A DNA stretch of 48,805 nt from an uncultured Lachnospiraceae bacterium. GTDB taxonomy: Bacteria; Bacillota; Clostridia; Lachnospirales; Lachnospiraceae. The notes under the pieces are model-generated. The model saw only the letters and a program-made list of their open reading frames with translations. It did no database searches and had not been told where the DNA came from. Every line of letters starts with the position of its first letter. Positions within the stretch are counted from its first letter, which is position 1. The DNA is taken from NCBI GenBank assembly GCA_958402795.1, contig CATXUX010000026.1, positions 1-48,805 on the forward strand. Reading direction: 5' to 3'. Below, piece by piece: positions 26,510-33,924 of this stretch. Both the position numbers and the translations under genes were made by a program.

Positions 26510-27388
26510 ATGAAGGACTTTTCTTTTTGGGAAGAATATGAAGGAGCGGCAGAAGGTAGTGGGCGAAGTGAAAAACTGTGGCTTATGAATCCGGATACGG
26601 GACAGATTGGACTATTTAAGTTTAAAAAGGATCTAGCAACAACAGACCATGTTTCAGAATGTGTAGCTTATGACTTGGCAAGTTTAATAGGTCTTCCATG
26701 TGCCAAATTTGAGCTTGGTACATATAAAGAGCGGGAAGGTTCTATGAGTTATAATATTGTTGATCATGATGGTATGATATTGCTCGAAGGAATTTATTGT
26801 ATTAGTCTAATGTATCATAGTTTTGATGAAGAGTTATTGATAGATTTGGAAACAGGAGAAAGATATTCCCTGGATATGATAAAAACGGCTTTAGAACCAT
26901 GGGGACTTTTTAATGATTTTCTTCCTATCTTGATTTTCGATTTTTTGATTGGAAATACTGATAGACATCAAAGTAATTGGGCACTGATATTGGAAAAGGA
27001 AAAGCTGAGGATAAGTCCATTATACGACAATAGTTCCTCGCTTTGCGCTTACGTAAAAGAATCAAGAATCAAAGAGTATCTGGGAAAAGATAAGCTTTTA
27101 TGGAAGTCGCTTGTTGATACTAAATCGAAATCATTGATACGTATTACCAGCAATGATATGAAACAGCCAACACATCTTACAATGATTGAATTCCTTCGAA
27201 AAAATTATTATGAGCAAACAATAGAAATTGAAAAAAAGATTGAGATGCTTGTAACGGCTGATGTTGTTTATGCTATATTAGATAAGTATAAAGAAGCACT
27301 TACCGAAGATCGAAAAAAATTGATAGGCAAGTATATTTTATCAAAGGTTCAACTTTTGAAAAAAGTCTATGGAGAAGAGGAAAAATAA
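26510..27388 (+). CDS. HipA/HipT-like serine/threonine kinase
   Basis: The 292-residue protein has the core of the HipA C-terminal kinase fold. A Lys-containing strand near the N-terminus (FKFKK, 36-40) should bind ATP, the catalytic loop is DFLIGNTDRHQSNW (144-157), with Asp151 as likely base, and the metal motif is SPLYDNSSSL (169-178). It lacks the HipA N-terminal subdomain and so resembles stand-alone HipT toxins. HipA/HipT kinases phosphorylate translation targets such as glutamyl- or tryptophanyl-tRNA synthetase; the target here is unknown. GGAGGGAGATGA precedes the start, and a TATAAT (26448-26453) lies upstream. The DNA is clearly more AT-rich than neighbouring genes. Its end sits beside the HIRAN gene. 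Confidence 0.82.
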   Translation: MKDFSFWEEYEGAAEGSGRSEKLWLMNPDTGQIGLFKFKKDLATTDHVSECVAYDLASLIGLPCAKFELGTYKEREGSMSYNIVDHDGMILLEGIYCISLMYHSFDEELLIDLETGERYSLDMIKTALEPWGLFNDFLPILIFDFLIGNTDRHQSNWALILEKEKLRISPLYDNSSSLCAYVKESRIKEYLGKDKLLWKSLVDTKSKSLIRITSNDMKQPTHLTMIEFLRKNYYEQTIEIEKKIEMLVTADVVYAILDKYKEALTEDRKKLIGKYILSKVQLLKKVYGEEEK

Positions 27389-27389
27389 T

Positions 27390-28082
27390 ATGTCAGTGAA
27401 AGATGGGAAAGACTATCTTTACTTAATCTGGAAGTCTGAACAGACCAGAAGGCAATATATTGTTGGTCAATTAACAAAGAATGGTCAGTACGAGTTTCAG
27501 TATGGTCAGGAAGTACAGGATGCTATAGGCGAGGGATTTAAACCGTTGCTCTGTTTTCCGGATTTGAATAAAGTATATAAAGATGACAGGCTTTTTACGA
27601 TTTTTGCAAGTCGTTTGCCGGATAGAAAAAGAAAAGATATTCAAACAATTTTGGATAAATATGGTCTGGATAAATATGATGAATATATGTTATTAAAGCG
27701 AAGCGGGGCACGTCTTCCGATTGATAATCTTGAATTTATTGATCCAATATTAACTTCTGATAAGAACGTGACAAGAATTTTCTATATGGCTGGGGTTCGG
27801 CACTACATGAATTGCAGTGGAGAAGACTGCGCCCAGGCTGCGGAGATTACTCGTGGCGATGAGGTTTTTTTGCAAAAGGAACCAGATAACAATTTTGATC
27901 AGAATGCGGTTCGCTTTTTGGACACTTCCGGAAAAATACTGGGATATATTCCGCGGTATTACAGCAAAGGGGTAACTGAATTATTAGATCAAGGGAAAAA
28001 GATAGTCTGCCATATTTACAACGTTGATAAAAATAAGAACTGCAATGAATGTATAAAAGTAATTATGGAAATTATGAATTAG
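27390..28082 (+). CDS. HIRAN-domain protein with an N-terminal HipS-like domain
   Basis: From the ATG at 27390 (AGAGGAA upstream, one base after the kinase stop) the protein has 230 residues. Residues 130-225 fit a HIRAN domain (FYMAGVRHYM, EPDNNFDQNAVRFLD, GKILGYIPRYYSKGV), the module that binds 3' single-stranded DNA ends in HLTF. Residues 10-120 look like HipA N-subdomain 1: VGQLTKNGQYEFQYG, PLLCFPDL, FTIFASRLPDRKRKDI, LLKRSGARLP. In HipBST systems this subdomain is a separate protein, HipS, which neutralises the kinase HipT. The fusion therefore suggests an antitoxin joined to a DNA-end sensor. This domain reading is by eye. Confidence 0.7.
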   Translation: MSVKDGKDYLYLIWKSEQTRRQYIVGQLTKNGQYEFQYGQEVQDAIGEGFKPLLCFPDLNKVYKDDRLFTIFASRLPDRKRKDIQTILDKYGLDKYDEYMLLKRSGARLPIDNLEFIDPILTSDKNVTRIFYMAGVRHYMNCSGEDCAQAAEITRGDEVFLQKEPDNNFDQNAVRFLDTSGKILGYIPRYYSKGVTELLDQGKKIVCHIYNVDKNKNCNECIKVIMEIMN

Positions 28083-28140
28083 CACCTGAAGATAATAAAA
28101 ATGGCAGTGATGCTTGCGTCTTGCAAAATAAGGGTTTAAA

Positions 28141-28180
28141 GAAAGCGGAAAGTCTGTACCCTCCGCTTTCTGCTCTTTTG
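28141..28180. terminator. Bidirectional terminator between the HIRAN gene and map
   Basis: GAAAGCGGA pairs with TCCGCTTTC around a 12-base loop, followed by TGCTCTTTTGTC on the plus strand and by a run of AAACCCTTATTTT-like sequence on the minus strand. It serves two convergent genes. Confidence 0.7.
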
Positions 28181-29044
28181 TCATTTTGTCAACACTTCTG
28201 CGCCGTCTTCCGTGATCAGAACCATATATTCAATCTGTGCGGAGAGTCCGTCGTCGATGGTGTAGACGGTCCAGTCATTGTCCTCGTCCACAAAGAAATC
28301 GGGACTTCCTTCATTGATCATCGGCTCGATGGTGAACATCATGCCCGGTACAAGCAGCATCTCAGAACCCTTCGGGGTAACATAGCTTACGAATGGATCT
28401 TCATGGAATTCCAGACCAACGCCGTGTCCGCCGATATCCTCTACAACGGAGTAACCGTTTGCCTGTGCGTGAGTGTTGATGGCATAGGCGATATCGCCGA
28501 GGTGCGCCCATGGTTTTGCTTCGGCAAGTCCGAGTTCTACGCATTCTTCTGTGACACGGACGAGTCGTTTCGCACGCTCGGAAACATTTCCCATCATAAA
28601 CATTCTGGAGGCGTCGGAATAATATCCGCCCAGAATCGTAGATACGTCTACGTTAATGATATCTCCGTCCTCCAGAATGATATGTTTGTCCGGAATACCG
28701 TGGCAGATTTCATTATTGATAGAAGTGCATACGCTTTTTGGGAATCCTTCGTAGTTGAGCGGTGCGGGAATCCCGCCGTGTTTGGTGGTTACGTCATAGA
28801 CAATCTCGTCAATCTCCGCGGTGCTCATTCCGATATGGATCTTTTCTGCAACTGTGTCCAGTACAAGCGTGTTCAGCGCGGCACTTTCCCTGATTTTTTC
28901 AATCTGGTAAGGAGTTTTTAACAGCTTCCTTCCGGGAACAATCTCTCCGCGGTCGGCATGAAGCTGCATTCTTTCCTCGATCGGCATATGGCATTTTTTA
29001 TATTTTTTGCCACTGCCGCACCAGCATGGATCATTTCTTTGCAT
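28181..29044 (-). CDS. map: Type I methionine aminopeptidase with N-terminal SEC-C zinc motif
   Basis: This cytosolic metalloenzyme removes the initiator Met from new proteins. In its 287 residues a SEC-C motif (DPCWCGSGKKYKKCH, residues 5-19) is fused to the catalytic domain, as in many Clostridia; SEC-C binds zinc and may dock the ribosome. Metal ligands are visible in GDIINVDVS, DASRMF, GHGVGLEFHEDP, TIEPM and the final E of IEYMVLITEDGAEVL. The 3' end is duplicated 1.8 kb away as a diverged remnant, so the last codons here may have come with the neighbouring island. Confidence 0.94.
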   Translation of the reverse strand: MQRNDPCWCGSGKKYKKCHMPIEERMQLHADRGEIVPGRKLLKTPYQIEKIRESAALNTLVLDTVAEKIHIGMSTAEIDEIVYDVTTKHGGIPAPLNYEGFPKSVCTSINNEICHGIPDKHIILEDGDIINVDVSTILGGYYSDASRMFMMGNVSERAKRLVRVTEECVELGLAEAKPWAHLGDIAYAINTHAQANGYSVVEDIGGHGVGLEFHEDPFVSYVTPKGSEMLLVPGMMFTIEPMINEGSPDFFVDEDNDWTVYTIDDGLSAQIEYMVLITEDGAEVLTK

Positions 29045-29149
29045 TGTGATTTCCTCATTTCTATGGATACTTATCTTGTTTTCTTACACGAGAACAGTAT
29101 AACACAAAATTTGTATATATGGAGAATATTTTTCAGTACGTTTTATTTG

Positions 29150-30040
29150 CTACTTGATTTTAATAACAATTTCAAAACGGTTGTTACTGACAGCAGCAAA
29201 AATGGAACCGTTTATTCTATTCAATAATTCTTTGGCAATCGCTAACCCCAATCCTGTAGACGAAGAACTTCGTGCTGTATCGGCTTTATAAAATCGGTTA
29301 AATATCTGTGAAGTGTCAATTTTTGCATCATTAGCTATGTCGTTAGAAAAAACGATCTCAATTTCTCCGTTATTTTGTTTCATAGTAATACTCACACATT
29401 TTTCACCGTGTTCCAGTACATTCTTCAGCATATTCTGAAAAATCCGCTTTAGCGCCATATCATTTGAAACAATATAGATCGGCTTCTCGGGAATCGAAAT
29501 CTCTGGTGTAATATTTGCTTTCTTAAAATCGTTATAAAAGCTGAATATGGCATCGCGAAGGATTTTGTTAATATGGCATTTTGTCAAAGGCATTTCGTAA
29601 GATTCATTAGAAAGTCTGGCATAAGTGAAAAGCGCCTCTAACATTTCTTCAAGAATGGCCATTTGCTGTTTTATTATTTTTGAATAGTGCTCCCGTTCAG
29701 AAACAGTATCACATTGACACAACAACTGAAAATATCCGCTCAAAGACGTAAGAGGAGTGCGAATGTCGTGAGATATATTGGTAATGGTTTCTTTCATATT
29801 ATTTTCATTTGTAATACTTTTTGCTTTAAACATGGAACATTGTTCTGAAAGTGCGTTGATATTATTTATTAAGTCTGTAATACAGCCTCTTCCATATTCA
29901 CCAGAAACAATTTTATTTGTTTCATGGGTGTTTATAAATTCAATCTGGCGGTTGATATTTTGGATTTGCCAGATAAAATGGAAATGTTTTAATATCATAT
30001 AAACTAAAGCCATTACCAACACAATACACACGACTAACAT
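29150..30040 (-). CDS. Sensor histidine kinase
   Basis: The 296-residue kinase has a single N-terminal membrane helix (MLVVCIVLVMALVYMILKHF) and almost no extracellular loop. Such small kinases usually sense through a partner transporter. The H-box is ISHDIRTPLTSL (about 89-100), the N-box QNMLKNVLEHGE, and the G-box STGLGLAIAKELL. The domain is complete. In the ancestral minus-strand operon it follows a response regulator, ABC ATPase and permease. An 11 kb mobile element now lies between it and these partners, so its expression and its signalling partner are probably disturbed. Confidence 0.9.
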   Translation of the reverse strand: MLVVCIVLVMALVYMILKHFHFIWQIQNINRQIEFINTHETNKIVSGEYGRGCITDLINNINALSEQCSMFKAKSITNENNMKETITNISHDIRTPLTSLSGYFQLLCQCDTVSEREHYSKIIKQQMAILEEMLEALFTYARLSNESYEMPLTKCHINKILRDAIFSFYNDFKKANITPEISIPEKPIYIVSNDMALKRIFQNMLKNVLEHGEKCVSITMKQNNGEIEIVFSNDIANDAKIDTSQIFNRFYKADTARSSSSTGLGLAIAKELLNRINGSIFAAVSNNRFEIVIKIK

Positions 30041-30058
30041 ATCTGCTTCAACCTTTCC

Positions 30059-30628
30059 TTATTGAAAATCTCTCCTTTGGATAATGACAGAGGACAATGC
30101 CGTCATCAATACAATGGTACATAGAGCTGTCATACCTGCCTGCATATACGAGGCGTTTGAACCATTTAAAGAAAGTATGCCAACATTTCCGGAAGTCAGG
30201 TAATTCATAATGCTAAATCCTTCTATGGAATTAAGTCCCTTAAAAACAGCTAATAAAATGGTATCAACAATCTGCAAAATTCCCGCTGCAATCAAAATTC
30301 CAGACAGCATAGTGGCAATGGAATTTCGTGTGATATGAAAGAGCAGCAGAATAAACATACCATAACCAACATGAAGCAAGATCTGTACGATTAAAAACAG
30401 AAGTCCACGTTCTATTCCTGCAAAATTGATATATCCTAAAAAAATCAGACTGCCAAGCATGGTAGAAAAAACGGCAGCTACAATCATTCCTGTTGTAAAA
30501 ATGCCTATGGCGATGAACTTCCCTACAATCAGCGAGCTTCGATTTTTCACCTGCCCTGCAACATTTTTGATAAAACCGTTATGTTCCTCGCTCCCCGCAA
30601 AATAAGTAACAAAAACAACCAGGAACAT
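30059..30628 (-). pseudogene. C-terminal part of an ABC transporter permease, disrupted by the mobile element
   Basis: These 189 residues with four or five membrane helices (for example FIAIGIFTTGMIVAAVFSTML, LLFLIVQILLHVGYGMFILLLF) belong to an ABC-2 type permease like those of bacitracin/lantibiotic exporters. The first codon, ATG at 30626-30628, coincides with the last coding codon of the N-terminal fragment at 41526-41528. Joining the two gives one frame of about 292 codons (KEVFM then FLVVFV). The fragment ends 18 bases before the kinase gene. A TTG/ATG start inside the element edge could still give a partial product, but a functional permease is unlikely. Confidence 0.85.
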
Positions 30629-30686
30629 CAAATGCTAACACCATATAAGGATATAAAACACAACTAACGGGCATTGGCAAAGGCAA

Positions 30687-30735
30687 AAGCCAGCGTTGGG
30701 AGCGAAAACGCTTCTTACGCTGGCTTTCTTTCTGT
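30687..30735 (+). terminator. Hairpin near the left end of the mobile element
   Basis: AAAGCCAGCGT pairs with ACGCTGGCTTT and encloses a GAGCG/CGCTT inner stem, followed by CTTTCTG. It probably insulates the element from transcription entering across its left edge. The rest of 30629-30806 holds the left att arm and the ribosome site of the next gene. Confidence 0.65.
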
Positions 30736-30806
30736 CAAAATATAAAATCGCACATTCGCAAAGAGAGAAATCCTTTGCTACACTTTAGGCGAAGGAGGCA
30801 AAAAAT

Positions 30807-30992
30807 ATGCGAAGTCAGAAATACTACATAGCGATTGACGAGAAGGAACGAAGGATTATTCTCAATGCCCTGAACGAATTGCGGAACAGGCTGCTTGCAG
30901 AGGGAAGATATACTGATGCGGTAGATGATGTTCTAATCAAAGTAGTCAACGCACCAATCAGGAAATTCAAAATCAAGATTACGGAGGGTTAA
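30807..30992 (+). CDS. Small conserved mobile-element protein
   Basis: The 61-residue basic protein (YYIAIDEKERRIILNALNELRNRLLAEGRYTDAVDDVLIKV) has GAAGGAGG 10 bases before the ATG. The pattern of a beta strand, then a Leu-rich helix, then a basic tail looks like a small DNA-binding or partner protein. Similar short genes precede TnpV in related elements, to my knowledge without an assigned function. tnpV starts four bases after its stop, so the two are coupled. Confidence 0.7.
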   Translation: MRSQKYYIAIDEKERRIILNALNELRNRLLAEGRYTDAVDDVLIKVVNAPIRKFKIKITEG

Positions 30993-30996
30993 GATT

Positions 30997-31371
30997 ATGG
31001 AGAAAAGTTTATTTGAGCAGATGGGCGGTACATATTCAAAGGTTGGAGATTATTCTTTGCCTAATCTCCTGTTGCCCCAAGAGGAAACCAAGCCAATCGG
31101 CTTATGGGGGCAGCGTCACGCAAGGTATTTGAAACGAAGTCACAAGGTTTTGTATATGAACCTGCTGACAAGCGGCAGGCTGAACAATTACCTTGCCGAT
31201 ATTGATGAACAAGCGGCGGATATGTTTCTTCGGCTGGTAAAGCAAATGGCAGAACGGGAAAATATCACGGAGCAATTAAAAACTGAAAATCAAATGCTTT
31301 GGATTGGAAGAATGAACGAGATAAGGGCAAGGGCAAGAGAAATCGTAAACGCTGAACTGATTTACAGCTAA
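30997..31371 (+). CDS. tnpV: TnpV family protein
   Basis: The 124-residue protein is highly characteristic of Tn4451-type elements: LFEQMGGTYSKVGDYSLPNLLLP at the start, then GLWGQRHARYLKRSHKVLYMNLLTSGRLNNYLADI and a helical tail (NQMLWIGRMNEIRARAREIV). The role of TnpV is not established; it is not needed for excision in the best-known systems. GGAGGG lies 7 bases before the ATG. Confidence 0.88.
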   Translation: MEKSLFEQMGGTYSKVGDYSLPNLLLPQEETKPIGLWGQRHARYLKRSHKVLYMNLLTSGRLNNYLADIDEQAADMFLRLVKQMAERENITEQLKTENQMLWIGRMNEIRARAREIVNAELIYS

Positions 31372-31398
31372 TCAAATGTAACGCTTATAATCTCAGAA

Positions 31399-31434
31399 AT
31401 GCGGTGGGCAGGAATAACTACTTGCCCGCCGTAT
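31399..31434. terminator. Inverted repeat after tnpV
   Basis: ATGCGGTGGGCA pairs with TGCCCGCCGTAT around a short loop just after tnpV. T-runs are poor on both sides, so it may be a terminator or only a hairpin. The larger surrounding region (31372-31546) also contains AATGTAACG and its inverse CGTTACATT about 100 bases apart. Confidence 0.5.
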
Positions 31435-31546
31435 TTCGTATGCAAAAAAACTTAAAACAGGCGTTTTTGACAAGTAAAATCGTTACATTACAGAAATGGA
31501 AATCAGCAGAGCGGCTTCAAAAATAAAGCCAACGCTTTACAATCCG

Positions 31547-31575
31547 TTGAATTTTCAGGCAAGATGTGCTATACT
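31547..31575 (+). promoter_or_regulatory. Promoter of the XRE/MFS-LuxR genes
   Basis: TTGAAT at 31547-31552 and TATACT at 31570-31575 have a 17-base spacer, 75 bases before the regulator start. Confidence 0.65.
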
Positions 31576-31650
31576 AAGTCGATAGCAAACGGTTTTCTGC
31601 CGGTATTGCTTCTGACAGCCAAACTATTCTCAAGAAACGAGGAAACGGGT

Positions 31651-31860
31651 ATGACAGTAAGCTATAAAAAACTTTGGAAATTACTCATTGATAAAGATAT
31701 GAAGAAGAAAGACCTTGAAAAAGCGGCGGGAATTAGCAACTATGTCATTTCAAAGATGAACAAGGGTGAAAACATCACAGTTGATATTGTGGGAAAGATT
31801 TGCAGCGCATTGGACTGTACACCCAACGACATCATGGAATTTTACGATGACAGCAAGTAA
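31651..31860 (+). CDS. Small XRE-family (Cro/C1-type) regulator
   Basis: From the ATG at 31651 this is a 69-residue protein that is essentially one HTH domain (LWKLLIDKDMKKKDLEKAAGISNYVISKMNKGENITVDIVGKICSALDCTPNDIMEF). ACGAGGAAACGGG lies just upstream; an earlier in-frame ATG would add 29 residues unlike the family and has no ribosome site. Proteins of this size and sequence usually accompany element-borne cargo. It is followed 14 bases later by the MFS-LuxR gene, suggesting one transcript. Confidence 0.85.
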   Translation: MTVSYKKLWKLLIDKDMKKKDLEKAAGISNYVISKMNKGENITVDIVGKICSALDCTPNDIMEFYDDSK

Positions 31861-31874
31861 GGGAGATTGTTGAA

Positions 31875-33320
31875 GTGAACACGATTTTAACTAAGATCAC
31901 GCAGGGCGTGAATTTAAATAAAGAAAGAACACCTTACATATATGCAGTTGCCCTTATGGGACTGTTTACCTTCCTGTTTTTGGGTGCGGAATATTTATTT
32001 GTGGATGTACTTTCCCATATCGTATCGGAGGACAGAACCGTGCTGGCGCAAAATTATGCGTTGGGCATCAGCGCAGCAGGCTTTGCACTATATCCGCTGT
32101 TCAACCGTTTTTGCAAAGACCGGCTGAAAGCAGTATGCTCCGTTATCATCGGTTTTTTGTCTGTTTTGTGTCTTGTTTTCATCTGTTCGGGGACGGCTTA
32201 TACAGCCATTTTCGCAACAGGGCTTGTTTTATTTCTGTTGCTCGGTTTGGTCGGCAGCGGTGTTTTTTATGTTTCTATGCGTATGATGAAAACGGACAAG
32301 TACTTAGCGAGATCTGTAGGGATTTCCTATGCGTTGGGTATCCTGCTCCAGTTTGCAAACAACAACCTTGTCCGTTCGGATACGGTGCAAGCGGTTGTTT
32401 TGTCTGTATTTTTACTGTTGCTTGTCTTGTTGCTGATAAAAAATGAACGGGATTTCTGCAAACAGGACGAAGCGCAAGCCGATGCTCCGGAAAAGGATGA
32501 AAAGGATAACAAAAATGAAATCGTAAAAGGAACAACCGTCGGTGCGCTTCTGATTCTGCTTGTGGTGCTGATGACCTGTATTTTCAGTACCCTTGACAAC
32601 GTGGTGACACTTGTTCACGCAAACGGAGGAATGGATATCGGGCAAGGGCCGAGAATTCTGCTGGCGCTAAGTGGGCTTTCGGCAGGCTTCGTATTTGACA
32701 TAAAGAATCGAAAATACATGGGAATCATTATATACTGCGTGATGGTGATGTCTACCATTTGCATCGCCGTGCTGGAATTCGCCGGTCCGTTTTTGGTGGG
32801 GCTGATCGTATTTTATCTCTCGGCAGGCTTCTTCGCCGTGTTCTTCACCTCCGGCTTTATGGAAATTGCCCGCCATATGAAAACGCCTGAGTTATGGGCA
32901 GGTATGGGACGGGCGGTCAATAACATTACTGCCGCAGCCATTGCCAATCCCGTTTTAGCCCTGCTGTCCTCAGACAGCAATCTTACCGTCATTGTCCTTG
33001 TGCTGGTTTTGTTTGTAGCGGTCAGCGTTGTGGCGGTCATATATACTTTTCAAAAGAAAACTTTTATGGAGCAACTCATCACAACCGCAGCCGAAGTAAT
33101 GGACGAAAAAGAGAAGCTGCGCAGATTCTCGGAGGCATTCTCCTTCACGGACAGAGAAGCCGAGGTGTTTGCCTGCCTTGTCGGTACAGAGGACAGTATT
33201 CAAGTGATTGCGGAAAGCCTGTATGTTTCCAGACGGACTTTGGAACGGTATATATCCGCTATCTATGAAAAGACCGGAGTGAAATCCCGCATTGGACTTC
33301 TGAATCTTTACAACAAATGA
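31875..33320 (+). CDS. Membrane-anchored LuxR-type regulator with an MFS-like transporter domain
   Basis: The 481-residue protein has about 12 hydrophobic helices from residue 20 to about 395 in the manner of an MFS transporter, with a charged loop in the middle (EAQADAPEKDEKDNKNEI). It ends in a LuxR-type helix-turn-helix of about 60 residues (FTDREAEVFACLV...IQVIAESLYVSRRTLERYISAIYEKTGVKSRIGLLNLY). This is a one-component sensor: a membrane domain that may bind or move a ligand and a DNA-binding tail. The translation start is GTG at 31875 with GGGAGATTG upstream. A terminator follows. The nearby surface-protein gene is its likely target. Confidence 0.85.
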   Translation: MNTILTKITQGVNLNKERTPYIYAVALMGLFTFLFLGAEYLFVDVLSHIVSEDRTVLAQNYALGISAAGFALYPLFNRFCKDRLKAVCSVIIGFLSVLCLVFICSGTAYTAIFATGLVLFLLLGLVGSGVFYVSMRMMKTDKYLARSVGISYALGILLQFANNNLVRSDTVQAVVLSVFLLLLVLLLIKNERDFCKQDEAQADAPEKDEKDNKNEIVKGTTVGALLILLVVLMTCIFSTLDNVVTLVHANGGMDIGQGPRILLALSGLSAGFVFDIKNRKYMGIIIYCVMVMSTICIAVLEFAGPFLVGLIVFYLSAGFFAVFFTSGFMEIARHMKTPELWAGMGRAVNNITAAAIANPVLALLSSDSNLTVIVLVLVLFVAVSVVAVIYTFQKKTFMEQLITTAAEVMDEKEKLRRFSEAFSFTDREAEVFACLVGTEDSIQVIAESLYVSRRTLERYISAIYEKTGVKSRIGLLNLYNK

Positions 33321-33346
33321 TTTTTTTACATTGACGCTCATCGAGC

Positions 33347-33374
33347 CGCCTTTCTTAAACGGAAGGCGTTTTTT
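33347..33374 (+). terminator. Terminator of the MFS-LuxR gene
   Basis: CGCCTTTC pairs with GGAAGGCG (one G-U pair) around TTAAAC and is followed by TTTTTT, 27 bases after the stop. Confidence 0.85.
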
Positions 33375-33423
33375 AATGCCGATTTGGAGAAAAAACCGCC
33401 TTTTTGCCCTGAATTTTCAAAAT

Positions 33424-33470
33424 GGCGGAACTCCGCCACCCCTATTTTAACAGATTGGCGGAGTTCCCTT
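33424..33470. promoter_or_regulatory. Inverted repeat upstream of the surface-protein genes, possible LuxR operator
   Basis: GAACTCCGCC at 33428-33437 and GGCGGAGTTC at 33457-33466 form a 10 bp inverted repeat, and GGCGGAACTCCGCC at 33424-33437 is itself a palindrome. A third half-site is present in each arm. The block lies about 90 bases before the small gene at 33554 and next to a TATATACTTTT stretch. LuxR-type proteins bind palindromes, so control by the adjacent MFS-LuxR protein is an inference. Confidence 0.5.
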
Positions 33471-33553
33471 ATATACTTTTAACCCTCCGACTCTTACAAT
33501 TATTACAGCATTTGTAGAAACATGTGCAGCGCATCGGGAAAGGAGGCTGAATC

Positions 33554-33895
33554 GTGAACACCACCCAAAGGACGCTCCCTTACGTCCGGCAGTATGTCGT
33601 CGTAGCCATATACGAAGTGCTGGAACAGTATGGCGTCTCATATGAAAAAACGGATTCATCAACGGTAATTTCCGAAATACCGGTATATGGAAACAAAAGC
33701 GTCTTTTCTATTTCCGTAAGCGAACAGACGGATGGAACACAGTTGCTTGTCACAATGATGCGCCCATATACAGGCTTGTCCGATGACGGAATAGAAAGAG
33801 CAATTACTGCTGTTGCAGACCAGATAGCTCAGTATCTGGAAAACGAAACAGTATTGGCGAAGGCTTCGCCTGAAAAAATAAAATTACGAGCTTAA
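33554..33895 (+). CDS. Small soluble protein of unknown function in element cargo
   Basis: The 113-residue protein starts with GTG, with AAAGGAGGC upstream. A helix (VRQYVVVAIYEVLEQYGVSYEK) leads to alternating beta strands (SSTVISEIPVYGNKSVFSISVSEQTDGTQLLVTMMRP) and a final helix (AITAVADQIAQYLEN), giving an alpha-beta-alpha sandwich. There is no signal peptide. It lies just before the surface-protein gene and is probably in the same transcript. No family was recognised. Confidence 0.65.
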   Translation: MNTTQRTLPYVRQYVVVAIYEVLEQYGVSYEKTDSSTVISEIPVYGNKSVFSISVSEQTDGTQLLVTMMRPYTGLSDDGIERAITAVADQIAQYLENETVLAKASPEKIKLRA

Positions 33896-33924
33896 TGATA
33901 AGGCTCAGAAGCGGAGGAACTATT

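Noticed and set aside
28049..28921. Long plus-strand reading frame across map
   Set aside because: Its residues are the antisense shadow of a clearly recognisable methionine aminopeptidase.
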